The notes: generated by a model not told the origin, from the letters alone. A stretch of 46,366 nucleotides of DNA from Parabacteroides sp. PFB2-10 (GCF_029893085.1 NZ_JARXWI010000022.1:1-46366), one strand, 5' to 3'; shown: positions 1 through 9,245, counted from the stretch's first letter. Made by a program: numbers and translations.

Positions 1-184
1 TTCGTTCCACATTTATTGCTTGTGCATATCCATTGATATGAATTATGTAGAACAAAAGTGTTATAATAGATACTAACCTCATAAAACTGATATTTCTTTA
101 TGTACAAAGGTTCACAAAAAAAATCAACTACTCCACTACCCAAATGTGTAGAATGTATATAGGTCAATTAATTGGGGGCTTCAC
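1..184. other. Left-edge non-coding stretch
   Basis: AT-rich sequence with no convincing reading frame, RNA gene or strong promoter. It precedes the thioredoxin-like fragment, so it may contain decayed coding sequence. The frame of that fragment is open upstream only to an in-frame TAG at 149-151. Confidence 0.4.
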
Positions 185-493
185 TTGTCTAAAAGGTTAA
201 CTTATTCATCGTTGTTGTATAACTGTCGCGACTCACAAATAGCCATGACAAAAGCGTATGCCTACTTCGATTCCATAGATGTCATGCCCGAACGACGTCA
301 GGAATTCAGAGAACAAATCAACACGCTGTATGCCCTCAACGACTTCAAAGGAGATAACGGCATAAAGCTCCACTACGGCGTGAAGGGAATACCCAACTAC
401 TTCATCATCTCGCCCGAAGGCAAGATCATTGAAACCTGGATGGGCTATGGCGAAGGAGTTCTTAAAAAGAAGATGCAGGAATTTATTCTGTAA
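185..493 (+). pseudogene. C-terminal remnant of a TlpA/thioredoxin-like protein
   Basis: The last ~60 residues have the second half of a thioredoxin fold: a GVKGIPNYF segment with the cis-proline, then a beta-hairpin (ISPEGKIIETWMGYGEG) and a C-terminal helix. This resembles the end of Bacteroidetes TlpA/AhpC-type envelope disulfide reductases. The first half, with the CxxC redox motif, is missing, and the frame is closed by a stop at 149-151. The protein could start at TTG 185 or ATG 244, but neither gives a complete domain. I read it as a 5'-truncated remnant; a short expressed protein cannot be excluded. Confidence 0.55.
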
Positions 494-664
494 AAATTTC
501 CTATTTCACACTACCGTCACAAAAAATCATATTCTCTTTTCGCCTTTATCCCTCATTTTTCCCTTTTGAGGGTAGAATGTACACTGATTTGGATATTTAT
601 TTGCATATTAGCGTGGATTATCATGCTATTAAGCGATTCTGTAATACCAAAATAGATAAAATAA

Positions 665-1378
665 ATGCTACATAAGAAAGTGACGGTTTGTGCCTGTGTG
701 TCGCGTTCGTTTATGGATAAAGAGAGAGTGGCCGAAGTCACTGCCATCATGCGGAAAAAGGGGTATGAGGTTACAGTTGTGGCCGATCTTTGTAAAGAGG
801 TGATGACAAGGTCTGCCGATATGGAGCGAATTGCCTCGGGCATGATACTGGCATGCCATACGCGGGCAATACGTTCTCATCTCGATTGGTTGGGATTGAA
901 CAATGACCAACTATTCGACCTGCGCGGGAATGGCACCTCAACAATCCTATCCCAACTATCTATCTCTGCACAGGATATCGAAGAGATTCCGGAGAAAGAA
1001 ACTATACTGCGGGAGATCGAGGCTTTCCCTGTTGAAAACGGAACGGATGCCTGGTATCCGGTACTCGATAAAACACGGTGCATTGAATGCGGTAAGTGCC
1101 ATGATTTTTGCCTTTTTGGGGTTTACACCATAGAAAACAAACAGGTGAAAGTTGTCCAACCTCAAAACTGCAAGAACAACTGTCCGGCCTGTGCCCGGAT
1201 GTGTCCCAGTAAAGCAATTATCTTTCCGAAATACGAGAAATCGCCCATCAATGGGGGAACAGCCGAAGAGGAGACCTTCAATCCGGAAGAGATGGACAAT
1301 ATGTATCGGGAGCGACTGCAGATGCGCCTGCAACAACGGCGGGCGGGTATTCCGTTGGTAAAAAAAGAGATACCATGA
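665..1378 (+). CDS. Ferredoxin-like Fe-S protein heading the terpenoid/redox locus
   Basis: This 237-residue protein has a Rossmann-like N-terminal half beginning with a cysteine-containing strand (VTVCACVSRSF). Its C-terminal half (about 138-190) has two ferredoxin-type clusters, CIECGKCHDFC and CKNNCPACARMCP. The pattern recalls HdrA-type or hydrogenase-linked electron-transfer proteins, and no catalytic domain is evident. Its stop overlaps the start of the radical SAM gene (ATGA at 1375-1378), so the two are probably translationally coupled. A plausible role is reductant supply to the radical SAM enzyme or reading of a redox signal. The Fe-S assignment is firm; the role is inferred. The weak promoter candidate around 590-605 (TTTATTTG) is not conclusive. 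Confidence 0.7.
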   Translation: MLHKKVTVCACVSRSFMDKERVAEVTAIMRKKGYEVTVVADLCKEVMTRSADMERIASGMILACHTRAIRSHLDWLGLNNDQLFDLRGNGTSTILSQLSISAQDIEEIPEKETILREIEAFPVENGTDAWYPVLDKTRCIECGKCHDFCLFGVYTIENKQVKVVQPQNCKNNCPACARMCPSKAIIFPKYEKSPINGGTAEEETFNPEEMDNMYRERLQMRLQQRRAGIPLVKKEIP

Positions 1379-2592
1379 AAACAAAAGACTATATAGCTAC
1401 GGCCAAAGCGGCGTTTCGGGTGCCACGGGAGTGTGCCCCGCGCCTGGTATGGAAGTTTATGTATAACTTCGGATGGCAGAGTATGCGAAACATCAGCCGG
1501 TTTGAAAAAAGACAGGCGAAAGGTGCTCCCTTCTTCCCGGCTTTTGTGATGATATCCATCACGGAAAGTTGCAATCTGGCGTGTAGCGGTTGCTGGGTGT
1601 CGGGAGGAGGCAAAAAGGCGCTTACACCACAACAGTTAGACGGTATCATTACCAGTAGCAAGCAAAAAGGCTCTTTCTTCTTCGGAATTCTGGGCGGAGA
1701 GCCTCTTATGTATAAAGGGCTATTGGATATTATGGAAAAACATTCCGATTGTTATTTCCAACTATTCACAAACGGAATCCTATTGACGGATGAGGTGGCT
1801 ATGCGTCTGCGGAAGATGGGAAACGTGACACCGCTTATCAGCATCGAAGGATTACAGGAGGAAAGCGATGCCCGCCGAGGAAAAAATGATGTGTTCGGAA
1901 GAACAATGGACGGCGTGCGTGCCTGCCGGAAAGCAAAACTGATATTCGGTGCGTCGGCCAGTATATGTAAAAGCAATTACAACGACCTGGTAAACAGGGA
2001 GTATATCGAATGGATCGCCCAACAGGGGGCACACTACCTCTGGTATTATATCTACCGTCCGGTGGGTGCCGATCCGAATGCGGCAAACGCATTAGACAAA
2101 GAAGAGGTGACCGAATTGCGCCGGTTTATCGTAGAGCAACGACGGAATGCTCCCCTGTTCATTATCGAAACCTATTGGGATGATAAAGGCAAGGCGCTCT
2201 GTCCCGGAGCGACCGGCATGAGCCACCATATCTCGCCGTCGGGAGCGGTGGAGTTTTGCCCTCCGATTCAGATGGCAACCGATTTCATCAATGCGGACGC
2301 CTCCAACCTGGTGAAACTGTTTGAGGACTCTGCCTTTCTGGCTGATTTCCGAAAGATGACGGCCGACAGTTCACGGGGTTGCATCCTGTTGGAAGACCCG
2401 CAAAAGATGGTGGCGTTTCTGGAAGAACATAACGCTATCGACACCACCAGCCGGGCAACCATTCTCGAAGAATATAAAAAGATGACTCCTTTGCCCGGAC
2501 ATAACCGGGAAGGATATGAAATTCCGGAAGAGAATGTTTTCTATAAAATGGTGAAGAAAAAGTATTTTTTTGGTTTTGGAGCTTATGGATAA
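1375..2592 (+). CDS. Radical SAM enzyme, possibly acting on a terpenoid lipid
   Basis: A 405-residue radical SAM protein. The CNLACSGC motif (CX3CX2C) lies near residues 66-73 and is followed by a GGEPL motif that contacts the SAM amino group. A later cysteine (GAVEFCPP, ~300) and others could bind an auxiliary cluster, but a full SPASM pattern is not obvious. Length and position beside a polyprenyl synthase and a class II cyclase invite comparison with HpnH, the radical SAM enzyme that adds adenosyl to hopene; this is analogy, not a motif-level assignment. The start (ATG 1375) overlaps the previous stop, and the 3' end overlaps the next gene by 8 bases. Radical SAM membership is secure; the substrate is unknown. 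Confidence 0.85.
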   Translation: MKTKDYIATAKAAFRVPRECAPRLVWKFMYNFGWQSMRNISRFEKRQAKGAPFFPAFVMISITESCNLACSGCWVSGGGKKALTPQQLDGIITSSKQKGSFFFGILGGEPLMYKGLLDIMEKHSDCYFQLFTNGILLTDEVAMRLRKMGNVTPLISIEGLQEESDARRGKNDVFGRTMDGVRACRKAKLIFGASASICKSNYNDLVNREYIEWIAQQGAHYLWYYIYRPVGADPNAANALDKEEVTELRRFIVEQRRNAPLFIIETYWDDKGKALCPGATGMSHHISPSGAVEFCPPIQMATDFINADASNLVKLFEDSAFLADFRKMTADSSRGCILLEDPQKMVAFLEEHNAIDTTSRATILEEYKKMTPLPGHNREGYEIPEENVFYKMVKKKYFFGFGAYG

Positions 2593-4141
2593 CACAGAAA
2601 TATACAGGATCCCACAGACATATCAGGAAAGGAAGTGTTTGCGGAGCCTTATTGATGCCTTTGTCAACACACAGCCGTTCGGCCCTCCGTTATCCATGGA
2701 GGATTTGTCGGACTTATCCGACCGGCTGATTGCCGACCATACGCTCGACCCGGGTTTCAAGGGTTGGATCATGGTTGAGATAAACAATGGCGTATGGCGG
2801 GAAACGGTAGCATCCATTCCTTATAACAAACGAATTCTGTTATTGCCCAAATGCCTAAGCCACTCGGCTAACTGCCAAGCGGATGTCGACGAGTTCGGCC
2901 TGTTGTGTCATCGGTGTAACCATTGTTCCATTCCCAACCTGCAAGACAGGGCCGACGATCTGGGCATGATGAGTATCGTAGCCGAAGGATTCACCTCGGT
3001 GATCAGCCTAATCGAAAACCGGGTGGTCGATACGGTGATCGGCGTGGGTTGCCTCGATTCGCTGGAAAAGGCTTTCCCTTTGCTTATCAACAATGCGGTT
3101 CCCGGACTGGCGATACCGTTGAACACAGCAGGTTGCAAAGATACAGAGGTGGATTATAATTATGTTGACGAGATGATCAGCATGCAATCGGACAGGGAGG
3201 TATATCTCTTAGACTATGACCACCTCAAATCAACACTCAACAGCTGGTTTTCTTCCGAAAACCTGGACTCGATATTAACCCATGCCGACGACCCGACCTC
3301 CTCTATCGCCAGAGAATGGATAGGCGGAGAGGGCAAGCGTTGGCGCCCTTATTTATTGGCAGCTACCTATATGGCGTTAAGCGGTGAGAAAGAGATACCT
3401 CAAGAGGTAGAGCTGGCTGCCGTAGCCGTTGAATGTTTCCACAAAGCATCTCTTGTGCATGATGATATACAGGATAACGACACGATGCGTTACGGCAAAC
3501 AGACTGTCAATGCGGCTTATGGTGTTCCAATGGCTATTAATGTGGGGGACATATTGTTGGGTGAAGGCTATCGCCTGTTGACCGGTTGCGGCAAGATGGA
3601 GTTGGTGAAAGTGATTGCCGATTCGCATGTTGCGCTTTGCAAAGGGCAGGGTATAGAGTTGGCGTGGAGTGTTTCACCACACCCGCTGACGATGGATTTT
3701 GTGTTGGATATTTTCTGCCATAAAACGGTTCCTGCATTCGATGTCTCATTGATTATGGGGTTGATTTGTGCCGGCGACGATCCGGAACTTCGCGAAATCC
3801 TACACCGTTATTCACGCGCACTGGGCATTGCATATCAATTACAGGATGATATAGAAGACTTTGAGACCGACGACCCGGTGGCTTTACGCCCTTCGGCGGT
3901 ACTGGCTGCTCTTTGTGAGCTTCAGCCGGACGAAGAATTTATCCGGACACTTTTATATCACGAAGAGCCAAAAGGGTTCCTGTATAGGAGTGAAAACAAA
4001 CCTTTATTGAATCAGGCGTTGGAAAGAGTCAGACAGATGGTGGAACAATATCACCGGGAAGCCTTGGATGTGTTGCATGACGTAACCAATATCGAACTGA
4101 AACGATTGCTTTTCCGGGTGACCAAACGCATATTGAAATAA
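2585..4141 (+). CDS. DUF116 domain fused to a polyprenyl diphosphate synthase
   Basis: A 518-residue fusion. Residues ~40-210 match DUF116: a LLLPKCL strand followed by cysteines at NC, GLLCHRCNHC, GVGC and AGC, probably for an Fe-S cluster. Residues ~220-515 are an IspA/IspB-type trans-prenyltransferase with GGEGKRWRP, a first Asp-rich motif DDIQD near 292 and a second, DDIED, near 420. The enzyme should condense isopentenyl diphosphate with an allylic diphosphate; chain length cannot be read from the sequence. ATG 2585 is preferred over the upstream TTG 2570 because it starts inside the end of the radical SAM gene, giving an 8-base overlap. A DUF116 domain on a prenyl synthase is unusual and ties Fe-S chemistry to isoprenoid synthesis. 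Two broken genes are unlikely, since one frame is open throughout. Confidence 0.85.
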   Translation: MDNTEIYRIPQTYQERKCLRSLIDAFVNTQPFGPPLSMEDLSDLSDRLIADHTLDPGFKGWIMVEINNGVWRETVASIPYNKRILLLPKCLSHSANCQADVDEFGLLCHRCNHCSIPNLQDRADDLGMMSIVAEGFTSVISLIENRVVDTVIGVGCLDSLEKAFPLLINNAVPGLAIPLNTAGCKDTEVDYNYVDEMISMQSDREVYLLDYDHLKSTLNSWFSSENLDSILTHADDPTSSIAREWIGGEGKRWRPYLLAATYMALSGEKEIPQEVELAAVAVECFHKASLVHDDIQDNDTMRYGKQTVNAAYGVPMAINVGDILLGEGYRLLTGCGKMELVKVIADSHVALCKGQGIELAWSVSPHPLTMDFVLDIFCHKTVPAFDVSLIMGLICAGDDPELREILHRYSRALGIAYQLQDDIEDFETDDPVALRPSAVLAALCELQPDEEFIRTLLYHEEPKGFLYRSENKPLLNQALERVRQMVEQYHREALDVLHDVTNIELKRLLFRVTKRILK

Positions 4142-4153
4142 TCTGTCGAAGAT

Positions 4154-5041
4154 GTGAAAAAAACAATATCCATACGATTATTCAAAACGCTTCTGAAAGC
4201 AAAAGCATTGTTGTCGGAAGAGGCACAGAAGCGGATGGCCGATTTTGTACTATCCCAGCGTATGGAAGACGGATCGTTTATGAATAAAAACGGTCAATCC
4301 GATCTCTATTATACGGCATTTGGCTGGATGTTATCGTATGTATTGGATATTCCCTCTGATCGTCGTCGAATGGATATGTATCTGTCGCGGCAGGAGACGA
4401 AAGAAATGGACTTGATACATTATGCAGCGTTTATGCGTTGTCGTATGATCCGGTTATTGATGGATAGCGGCGGAAGGGTTAAGTGGTTGTTCAGATCTTT
4501 TTCCGCAACGGAGATCAAACCTTTAGAGGATTTCACCGGTGTGCCGCATAACGATATACATTCACCCTATACACAGTTTATATGGTTGTCTTTATTGGAA
4601 GATACCGGCAATCGTATAAAAGACAAAAAAGAGGTTCTCCATCTATTGGAATCCTATCAGGCCGTTGCCGGTGGATATATGAATAGTACCGACGGGATAA
4701 CAGCAACCACCAATGCTACCGTAGCGGCTTTGGCCATAAAAGGACAGTTTGAAGGTTACAACGATAACACAGATATACATTTCCTGTATAACTTACAGGC
4801 GCCATCAGGAGGATTTGCTGCCACCCAGGCATCTCCTTTGCCTGATTTATTATCTACGGCCACCGCGCTTTTTATGTTAAGCTGTTATGGGGTGAAGCCG
4901 AAGTATGTAGCAAAGGATTTTATTGAGGCACACTGGCTCGACAGCGGAGGATTCTCTGCTACCCTGATGGATGAGACAAGTGATGTGGAATATGCCTTTT
5001 ATGGGTTGTTGGCGTTGGGGACAGATGGAGATTTTAATTGA
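4154..5041 (+). CDS. Prenyltransferase/squalene-oxidase repeat protein (half-size cyclase-like)
   Basis: A 295-residue all-alpha protein with QW-like repeats (LSQRMEDGSF, LQAPSGGF, HWLDSGGFSA), as in squalene cyclases and the beta subunits of protein prenyltransferases. It has neither the DxDD acid motif of class II cyclases nor an obvious zinc site. It is about half the length of a cyclase and equals one alpha/alpha barrel. It starts at GTG 4154, 12 bases after the prenyl synthase, and is followed by a cyclase gene. It may be a second, non-catalytic barrel of a split cyclase or a lipid-binding partner. The fold is well supported and the function open. Confidence 0.75.
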   Translation: MKKTISIRLFKTLLKAKALLSEEAQKRMADFVLSQRMEDGSFMNKNGQSDLYYTAFGWMLSYVLDIPSDRRRMDMYLSRQETKEMDLIHYAAFMRCRMIRLLMDSGGRVKWLFRSFSATEIKPLEDFTGVPHNDIHSPYTQFIWLSLLEDTGNRIKDKKEVLHLLESYQAVAGGYMNSTDGITATTNATVAALAIKGQFEGYNDNTDIHFLYNLQAPSGGFAATQASPLPDLLSTATALFMLSCYGVKPKYVAKDFIEAHWLDSGGFSATLMDETSDVEYAFYGLLALGTDGDFN

Positions 5042-5064
5042 TAATTGGGAATTGATAATTGATA
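5036..5064. repeat. Short AATTGATAATTG spacer repeat
   Basis: Two near copies of AATTGATAATTG, separated by GGA, fill the gap between two co-directional genes. This low-complexity spacer may be slippage-prone and has no evident regulatory role. Confidence 0.45.
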
Positions 5065-5070
5065 GATCAT

Positions 5071-6789
5071 ATGAAGGGAGAGCAAATAGATGAAATGATT
5101 GGGGTTTTGCGGGAGCAGCTTTTAGCGAAACGAACTCCGGGAGAGATATGGAGAGGGCGATTGTCGTCGAGCGCCATATCGACGTCTGTTTCTATCTTTG
5201 CGCTGCAGATGGTGGATAAGGAGAAATATGCTCCGTATATCCAAAAAGGAAGCGCGTGGCTGATCGATACGATGAAGGAGGATGGTTCCTGGGGTGATAC
5301 CGTCGAAAGCCCTTCGAATATGACCGCAACCTTACTCACATACGCTTCCCTTTGTGCCGTTGGCGAAGCTCCGCAAGTCACTAAAGAGTATCTGACCGCC
5401 CGGTTCGGAGGGTATACGGATCAACATATCATCCGGGGTGTATTGGATTATTACGGTACCGACCTGACCTTCTCTGCACCTATCTTAGTGATGTGCGCCT
5501 TGGCAGGTATTATCTCGAGCTGGGACGAAATACCGCAACTGCCTTTTGAGTTGGCGGTGATGCCACAGAGGTTTTTCCGTTTCCTGCAACTACCCGTGGT
5601 CAGTTATGCTATTCCGGCACTTATTGCCGTAGGTATTCTTCGTTTCAGGAAGGGGAAAAAGAATATACTCTCCCCTATCCGCGAATCATTTATCCATAAG
5701 TCTTTACAGGTACTTGAAAAGCTACAACCGATAAACGGCGGTTTCCTGGAAGCGGCTCCACTTACTGCTTTTGTCGCCATGTGCATGAGTGGCGCGGGCT
5801 ACCGCGAACATATAGCCACGCAGAAAGGGGTTGGCTTCCTCACCGATACGGTTCGTGACGATGGATCGTGGCCGATCGATACCGATCTGGCCAACTGGAT
5901 GACCGCCTTAAGTGTGCGTGCCTTGGGTGATGATGTACCAAACAAAGAAGAACTGGCTACGCTTATCCGGCATAATGCGTTTACCCACAAACATCCGTTC
6001 ACCGGAGCCAAAGAGGGCGGTTGGGGATGGACCGACCTGCCGGGGGCGGCTCCCGATGCCGACGATACTTCCGGTGCTTTGGTTGCCTTACATATACTGC
6101 TCGATGGTGTTTATTGTCCCGAGGTCGGGAAAGGAATCGAATGGCTATTGGATCTGCAAAACAGCGACGGTGGTATGCCTACTTTCTGCAAAGGCTGGGG
6201 CAAGTTGCCTTTCGACCGGAGTAGCCCCGATATATCAGCCCATGCCCTATTGGCTTATCAATTATGGATGGAGGCTCTACCCGACGGGCTGCAACGAAGG
6301 TGCAAGGCCAGTATGCGGAAAATGCTGAAGTGGATGCGGCAAATACAGGCCGCGGATGGTTCCTGGACACCTTTATGGTTTGGCGATCAGGATGCCGGAG
6401 ATGAACGCTCACCGGTATATGCCACGGCTATGACCGTCGAATATCTTTCAGGATCTCAGGAACCCGTTGCCCATGAAATGGCTCAAAAAGGCATGATGTA
6501 TCTTCTTGCCACGCAAAATGCCGACGGTGGCTGGGGTGGAGCCCGGGAGGTGCCTTCCAAAGTAACCCTGACCGCCCGCGCATTGAGTGCGCTTACCTCC
6601 TTTCCGGATGCGGACGCAACAGCCATGGATCGCGCTTACCTTTATCTCTGTCGCATGTACCAGGCCGGCGAATTGTTCCGTGCCGAACCGATCGGGCTTT
6701 ACTTTTCCCGTTTGTGGTACTCGGAAGAGATGTATAATATCACGTTTGTATTGAATGCTTTGAAGAAGTATAAATTAAAAATAGTATGA
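5071..6789 (+). CDS. Squalene-hopene-cyclase-like class II terpene cyclase
   Basis: A 572-residue protein with QW repeats throughout (EDGSWGD, DDGSWPIDTD, QNSDGGM, QAADGSW, QNADGGWGG). The class II catalytic acid motif DADDT lies near residues 329-333 and should protonate a polyprene to start cyclisation. Around 150-195 it has the PFELAVMPQRFF segment and hydrophobic helix that in squalene-hopene cyclase form the membrane-inserted substrate channel, so it is probably a monotopic inner-membrane enzyme. It is somewhat shorter than typical bacterial squalene-hopene cyclases (~630-700). ATG 5071 is preferred to TTG 5059. The stop overlaps the next start (ATGA). The adjacent prenyl synthase suggests a substrate other than squalene, but this cannot be settled here. 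Confidence 0.88.
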   Translation: MKGEQIDEMIGVLREQLLAKRTPGEIWRGRLSSSAISTSVSIFALQMVDKEKYAPYIQKGSAWLIDTMKEDGSWGDTVESPSNMTATLLTYASLCAVGEAPQVTKEYLTARFGGYTDQHIIRGVLDYYGTDLTFSAPILVMCALAGIISSWDEIPQLPFELAVMPQRFFRFLQLPVVSYAIPALIAVGILRFRKGKKNILSPIRESFIHKSLQVLEKLQPINGGFLEAAPLTAFVAMCMSGAGYREHIATQKGVGFLTDTVRDDGSWPIDTDLANWMTALSVRALGDDVPNKEELATLIRHNAFTHKHPFTGAKEGGWGWTDLPGAAPDADDTSGALVALHILLDGVYCPEVGKGIEWLLDLQNSDGGMPTFCKGWGKLPFDRSSPDISAHALLAYQLWMEALPDGLQRRCKASMRKMLKWMRQIQAADGSWTPLWFGDQDAGDERSPVYATAMTVEYLSGSQEPVAHEMAQKGMMYLLATQNADGGWGGAREVPSKVTLTARALSALTSFPDADATAMDRAYLYLCRMYQAGELFRAEPIGLYFSRLWYSEEMYNITFVLNALKKYKLKIV

Positions 6790-7997
6790 TCATGAAAAGA
6801 GTATTTGTCGTATGTTTTGCCTTTCTTACCCTATCCTTGTCTGCACAAGATAACATCCAATGGCGCGGAACCGACCGTACCGGAATCTACAACGAGACCG
6901 GACTCCTGAAAACATGGCCTGCCGATGGACCTCGGATGCTTTGGAAGTTTGATCAACTGGGCGAAGGATATTCGTCGGTGGCTATTGCGAACAATAAAAT
7001 CTATATTGCCGGATCGATCGACGGGCAAGGAACCCTGTTTGTATTTGATATGAACGGGAAGCTCATCAACAAAAAGGTCTATGGTAAAGAATGGACGACC
7101 AACTACGTCGGCGCCCGGTGTACACCAACCATCAGCGAAGGGAAGATCTATCATTATAGTGGCGAGGGAGATTTGGTGTGTATGAACGAAAGCAATTTGG
7201 ATATTCTTTGGAAGAAAAGTATTATCAATGATTTCCAAGGAGAGAACCTGCGTTTCGGCATCAATGAATCACCCTTGGTGGTCGGCGACAAAGTCATTAT
7301 CACCCCGGGCAAAAAGAATAACGTAGTCGCTCTGAATAAAAACACCGGAGAGGTGATCTGGAGTTGTGCCGGAGAGGGCGACCTGGCTGCCTACTGTTCG
7401 CCGCTGTATCTGGGTGATCAAGCAGTTCCGCAGGTAGTTACGATCATGGGTAAACATGTATTGGGCATTGATATTAAAACCGGCGAGAAGCTATGGTCGT
7501 TCCCTTACAACAACCAACGTGATATTCATCCCAACACCCCTATCTACAGTGACAATATGCTGTTGTGTATCTACGGCTACGGCAAAGGATCAGTGATGCT
7601 GCGCTTGACGGATGGCGGCCGTAAAGTGGAACAGGTATGGGAAAACAAAGAGCTTGATTCTAAATTCGGCGGAGCGGTGAAGTTAGGCGACTATGTATAT
7701 GCTTCGGGCGATAACAACCGGTACTGGTTCTGTGTGGATTGGAAAACCGGTGTGAACAAGTATAAAGAAAAAGGATTGGCTATGGGTAATGTCATCTATG
7801 CCGATGGGATGCTGTACTGCTATTCCGACAAAGGAGAAATGGCGTTGGTAAGACCTACTCCTGAAAAGTTCGACATCGTAAGCCAATTTCCTATCACCTT
7901 AGGTACGGAGCAGCATTGGGCACATACGGTGATCTACCAGGGCGTATTGTATGTGCGTCATGGGGATACACTGATGGCTTACCATATTAAGCAATAG
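6786..7997 (+). CDS. Exported PQQ-like beta-propeller protein 1
   Basis: A 403-residue protein with an N-terminal signal peptide (cleavage likely after SLSAQ) and repeated TGEVIW / TGEKLW blades of the PQQ_2/BamB type. It is probably periplasmic. No disulfide ring or complete set of PQQ/calcium ligands is evident, so a cofactor-free binding or scaffold propeller is more likely than a quinoprotein dehydrogenase. Its start overlaps the cyclase stop, placing it in the same transcription unit. It is a tandem paralogue of the next gene: both end in HTVIYQGV-YVRHGDTLMAY. The fold is confident; the ligand is unknown. Confidence 0.85.
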   Translation: MIMKRVFVVCFAFLTLSLSAQDNIQWRGTDRTGIYNETGLLKTWPADGPRMLWKFDQLGEGYSSVAIANNKIYIAGSIDGQGTLFVFDMNGKLINKKVYGKEWTTNYVGARCTPTISEGKIYHYSGEGDLVCMNESNLDILWKKSIINDFQGENLRFGINESPLVVGDKVIITPGKKNNVVALNKNTGEVIWSCAGEGDLAAYCSPLYLGDQAVPQVVTIMGKHVLGIDIKTGEKLWSFPYNNQRDIHPNTPIYSDNMLLCIYGYGKGSVMLRLTDGGRKVEQVWENKELDSKFGGAVKLGDYVYASGDNNRYWFCVDWKTGVNKYKEKGLAMGNVIYADGMLYCYSDKGEMALVRPTPEKFDIVSQFPITLGTEQHWAHTVIYQGVLYVRHGDTLMAYHIKQ

Positions 7998-8027
7998 TTT
8001 AGTATCTTAGCCAAGATTATAAGCATA

Positions 8028-9245
8028 ATGAGTAAAACAAGCGATATGAGAAAGAGTCTTTTATTGATTTTATTGGCATGCTCTATTCTGTGTGCAAGAG
8101 CACAGATCAGTTGGCGCAATGACCATACGGGCGTATATAACGAAAGCGGTTTATTGAAGTCCTGGCCGGCAGAAGGGCCTAAATTGCTTTGGCATTACGA
8201 TGGATTAGATCTCGGATTCTCTTCCGTCTCCATAGACGAGGGGAAGTTGTTTGTCACCGGATTTACCGATGCGAAAGGTTATCTGTATGTATTGGATATG
8301 AACGGTAAGCTGTTGAACAAGGTGGAGTTTGGCACGGAGTTTACCGGCGACAACTATCTTGGCACACGCAGTACGGCAATTCCTCACGAAGGGAAAGTAT
8401 ATGTCGTAAGCGGCATTGCCGAATTGTTTTGCTTCGATATGCAAACCCTGAAACTATTGTGGAAAAAGAATTACGCAGCGGATTATGGCGCCGAAAACAC
8501 CAAGCATGGCTGGAACGGGCCACCGTTGATCATCGGTGAGAAATTGATCATCGCACCGGGATGCCCCACACATAATGTCCTGGCATTGCATAAAGCAACC
8601 GGCGATATCATCTGGAGTTCCGAAGGCATGAAAGGTATATCGGGATATGGAACGCCGATCTTTCTCGACGACCAGGAGGTGCCACAGATTGTCATTATGA
8701 TGGGCGACCATATTCTGGGATTGGATGTAACGAATGGCAAAATGCTTTGGTCGTATGATCACACGAACCGCTTCAGCGAACATCCCAATACGCCGGTCTA
8801 CAGTGATAACCAGTTGTTTTTCATGAGTGGATACGGGCAAGGCGCGCTCACGCTGCGCCTGACTGATGGCGGTCGGAAAGTAGAGACCGTTTGGGAGATA
8901 AAAGAACTGGCACATGGCTACGGCCATGCGATGAAGTTTGGAGATTACGTCTATGGTTCCGGAAACCGTACACACTGGCATTGTGTGGATTGGAAAACCG
9001 GGAAAGTCATGTATTCCGACAACAATATAGCCGTAGGTAATATCATTGCCGCCGACGGTCTGTTGTATTGCTATTCCGAAAAAGGAGAGATGGCTTTGGT
9101 CAAACCCAACCCGGAGAAATTTGAAATCATCAGTCAATTCCCTATCACCATGGGAACCGGACAGCATTGGGCGCATACGGTAATCTATCAAGGTGTCATG
9201 TATGTGCGTCACGGAGATACGCTGATGGCCTATAAAATCAAATAA
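8028..9245 (+). CDS. Exported PQQ-like beta-propeller protein 2
   Basis: A 405-residue close paralogue of the preceding gene, sharing the N-terminal WR-DHTGVYNE-GLLKSWPA-GP motif, blade spacing and C-terminus. A signal peptide follows ATG 8046 (cleavage around CARAQ). That internal start is an equally good choice and would shorten the protein by six residues. The tandem pair indicates a local duplication. The protein is presumably periplasmic, and no active-site residues are recognisable. The 30-base gap to the preceding gene suggests co-transcription. Confidence 0.85.
   Translation: MSKTSDMRKSLLLILLACSILCARAQISWRNDHTGVYNESGLLKSWPAEGPKLLWHYDGLDLGFSSVSIDEGKLFVTGFTDAKGYLYVLDMNGKLLNKVEFGTEFTGDNYLGTRSTAIPHEGKVYVVSGIAELFCFDMQTLKLLWKKNYAADYGAENTKHGWNGPPLIIGEKLIIAPGCPTHNVLALHKATGDIIWSSEGMKGISGYGTPIFLDDQEVPQIVIMMGDHILGLDVTNGKMLWSYDHTNRFSEHPNTPVYSDNQLFFMSGYGQGALTLRLTDGGRKVETVWEIKELAHGYGHAMKFGDYVYGSGNRTHWHCVDWKTGKVMYSDNNIAVGNIIAADGLLYCYSEKGEMALVKPNPEKFEIISQFPITMGTGQHWAHTVIYQGVMYVRHGDTLMAYKIK

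Noticed and set aside
550-572. Terminator after the thioredoxin fragment (CCCTCA/TGAGGG hairpin)
   Set aside because: The six-bp stem has no T tract downstream, so it is not called as a terminator.
6786-9245. PQQ-dependent alcohol dehydrogenases
   Set aside because: The propeller repeats fit PQQ_2/BamB, but the PQQ/calcium ligands and vicinal disulfide of quinoprotein dehydrogenases are not visible.
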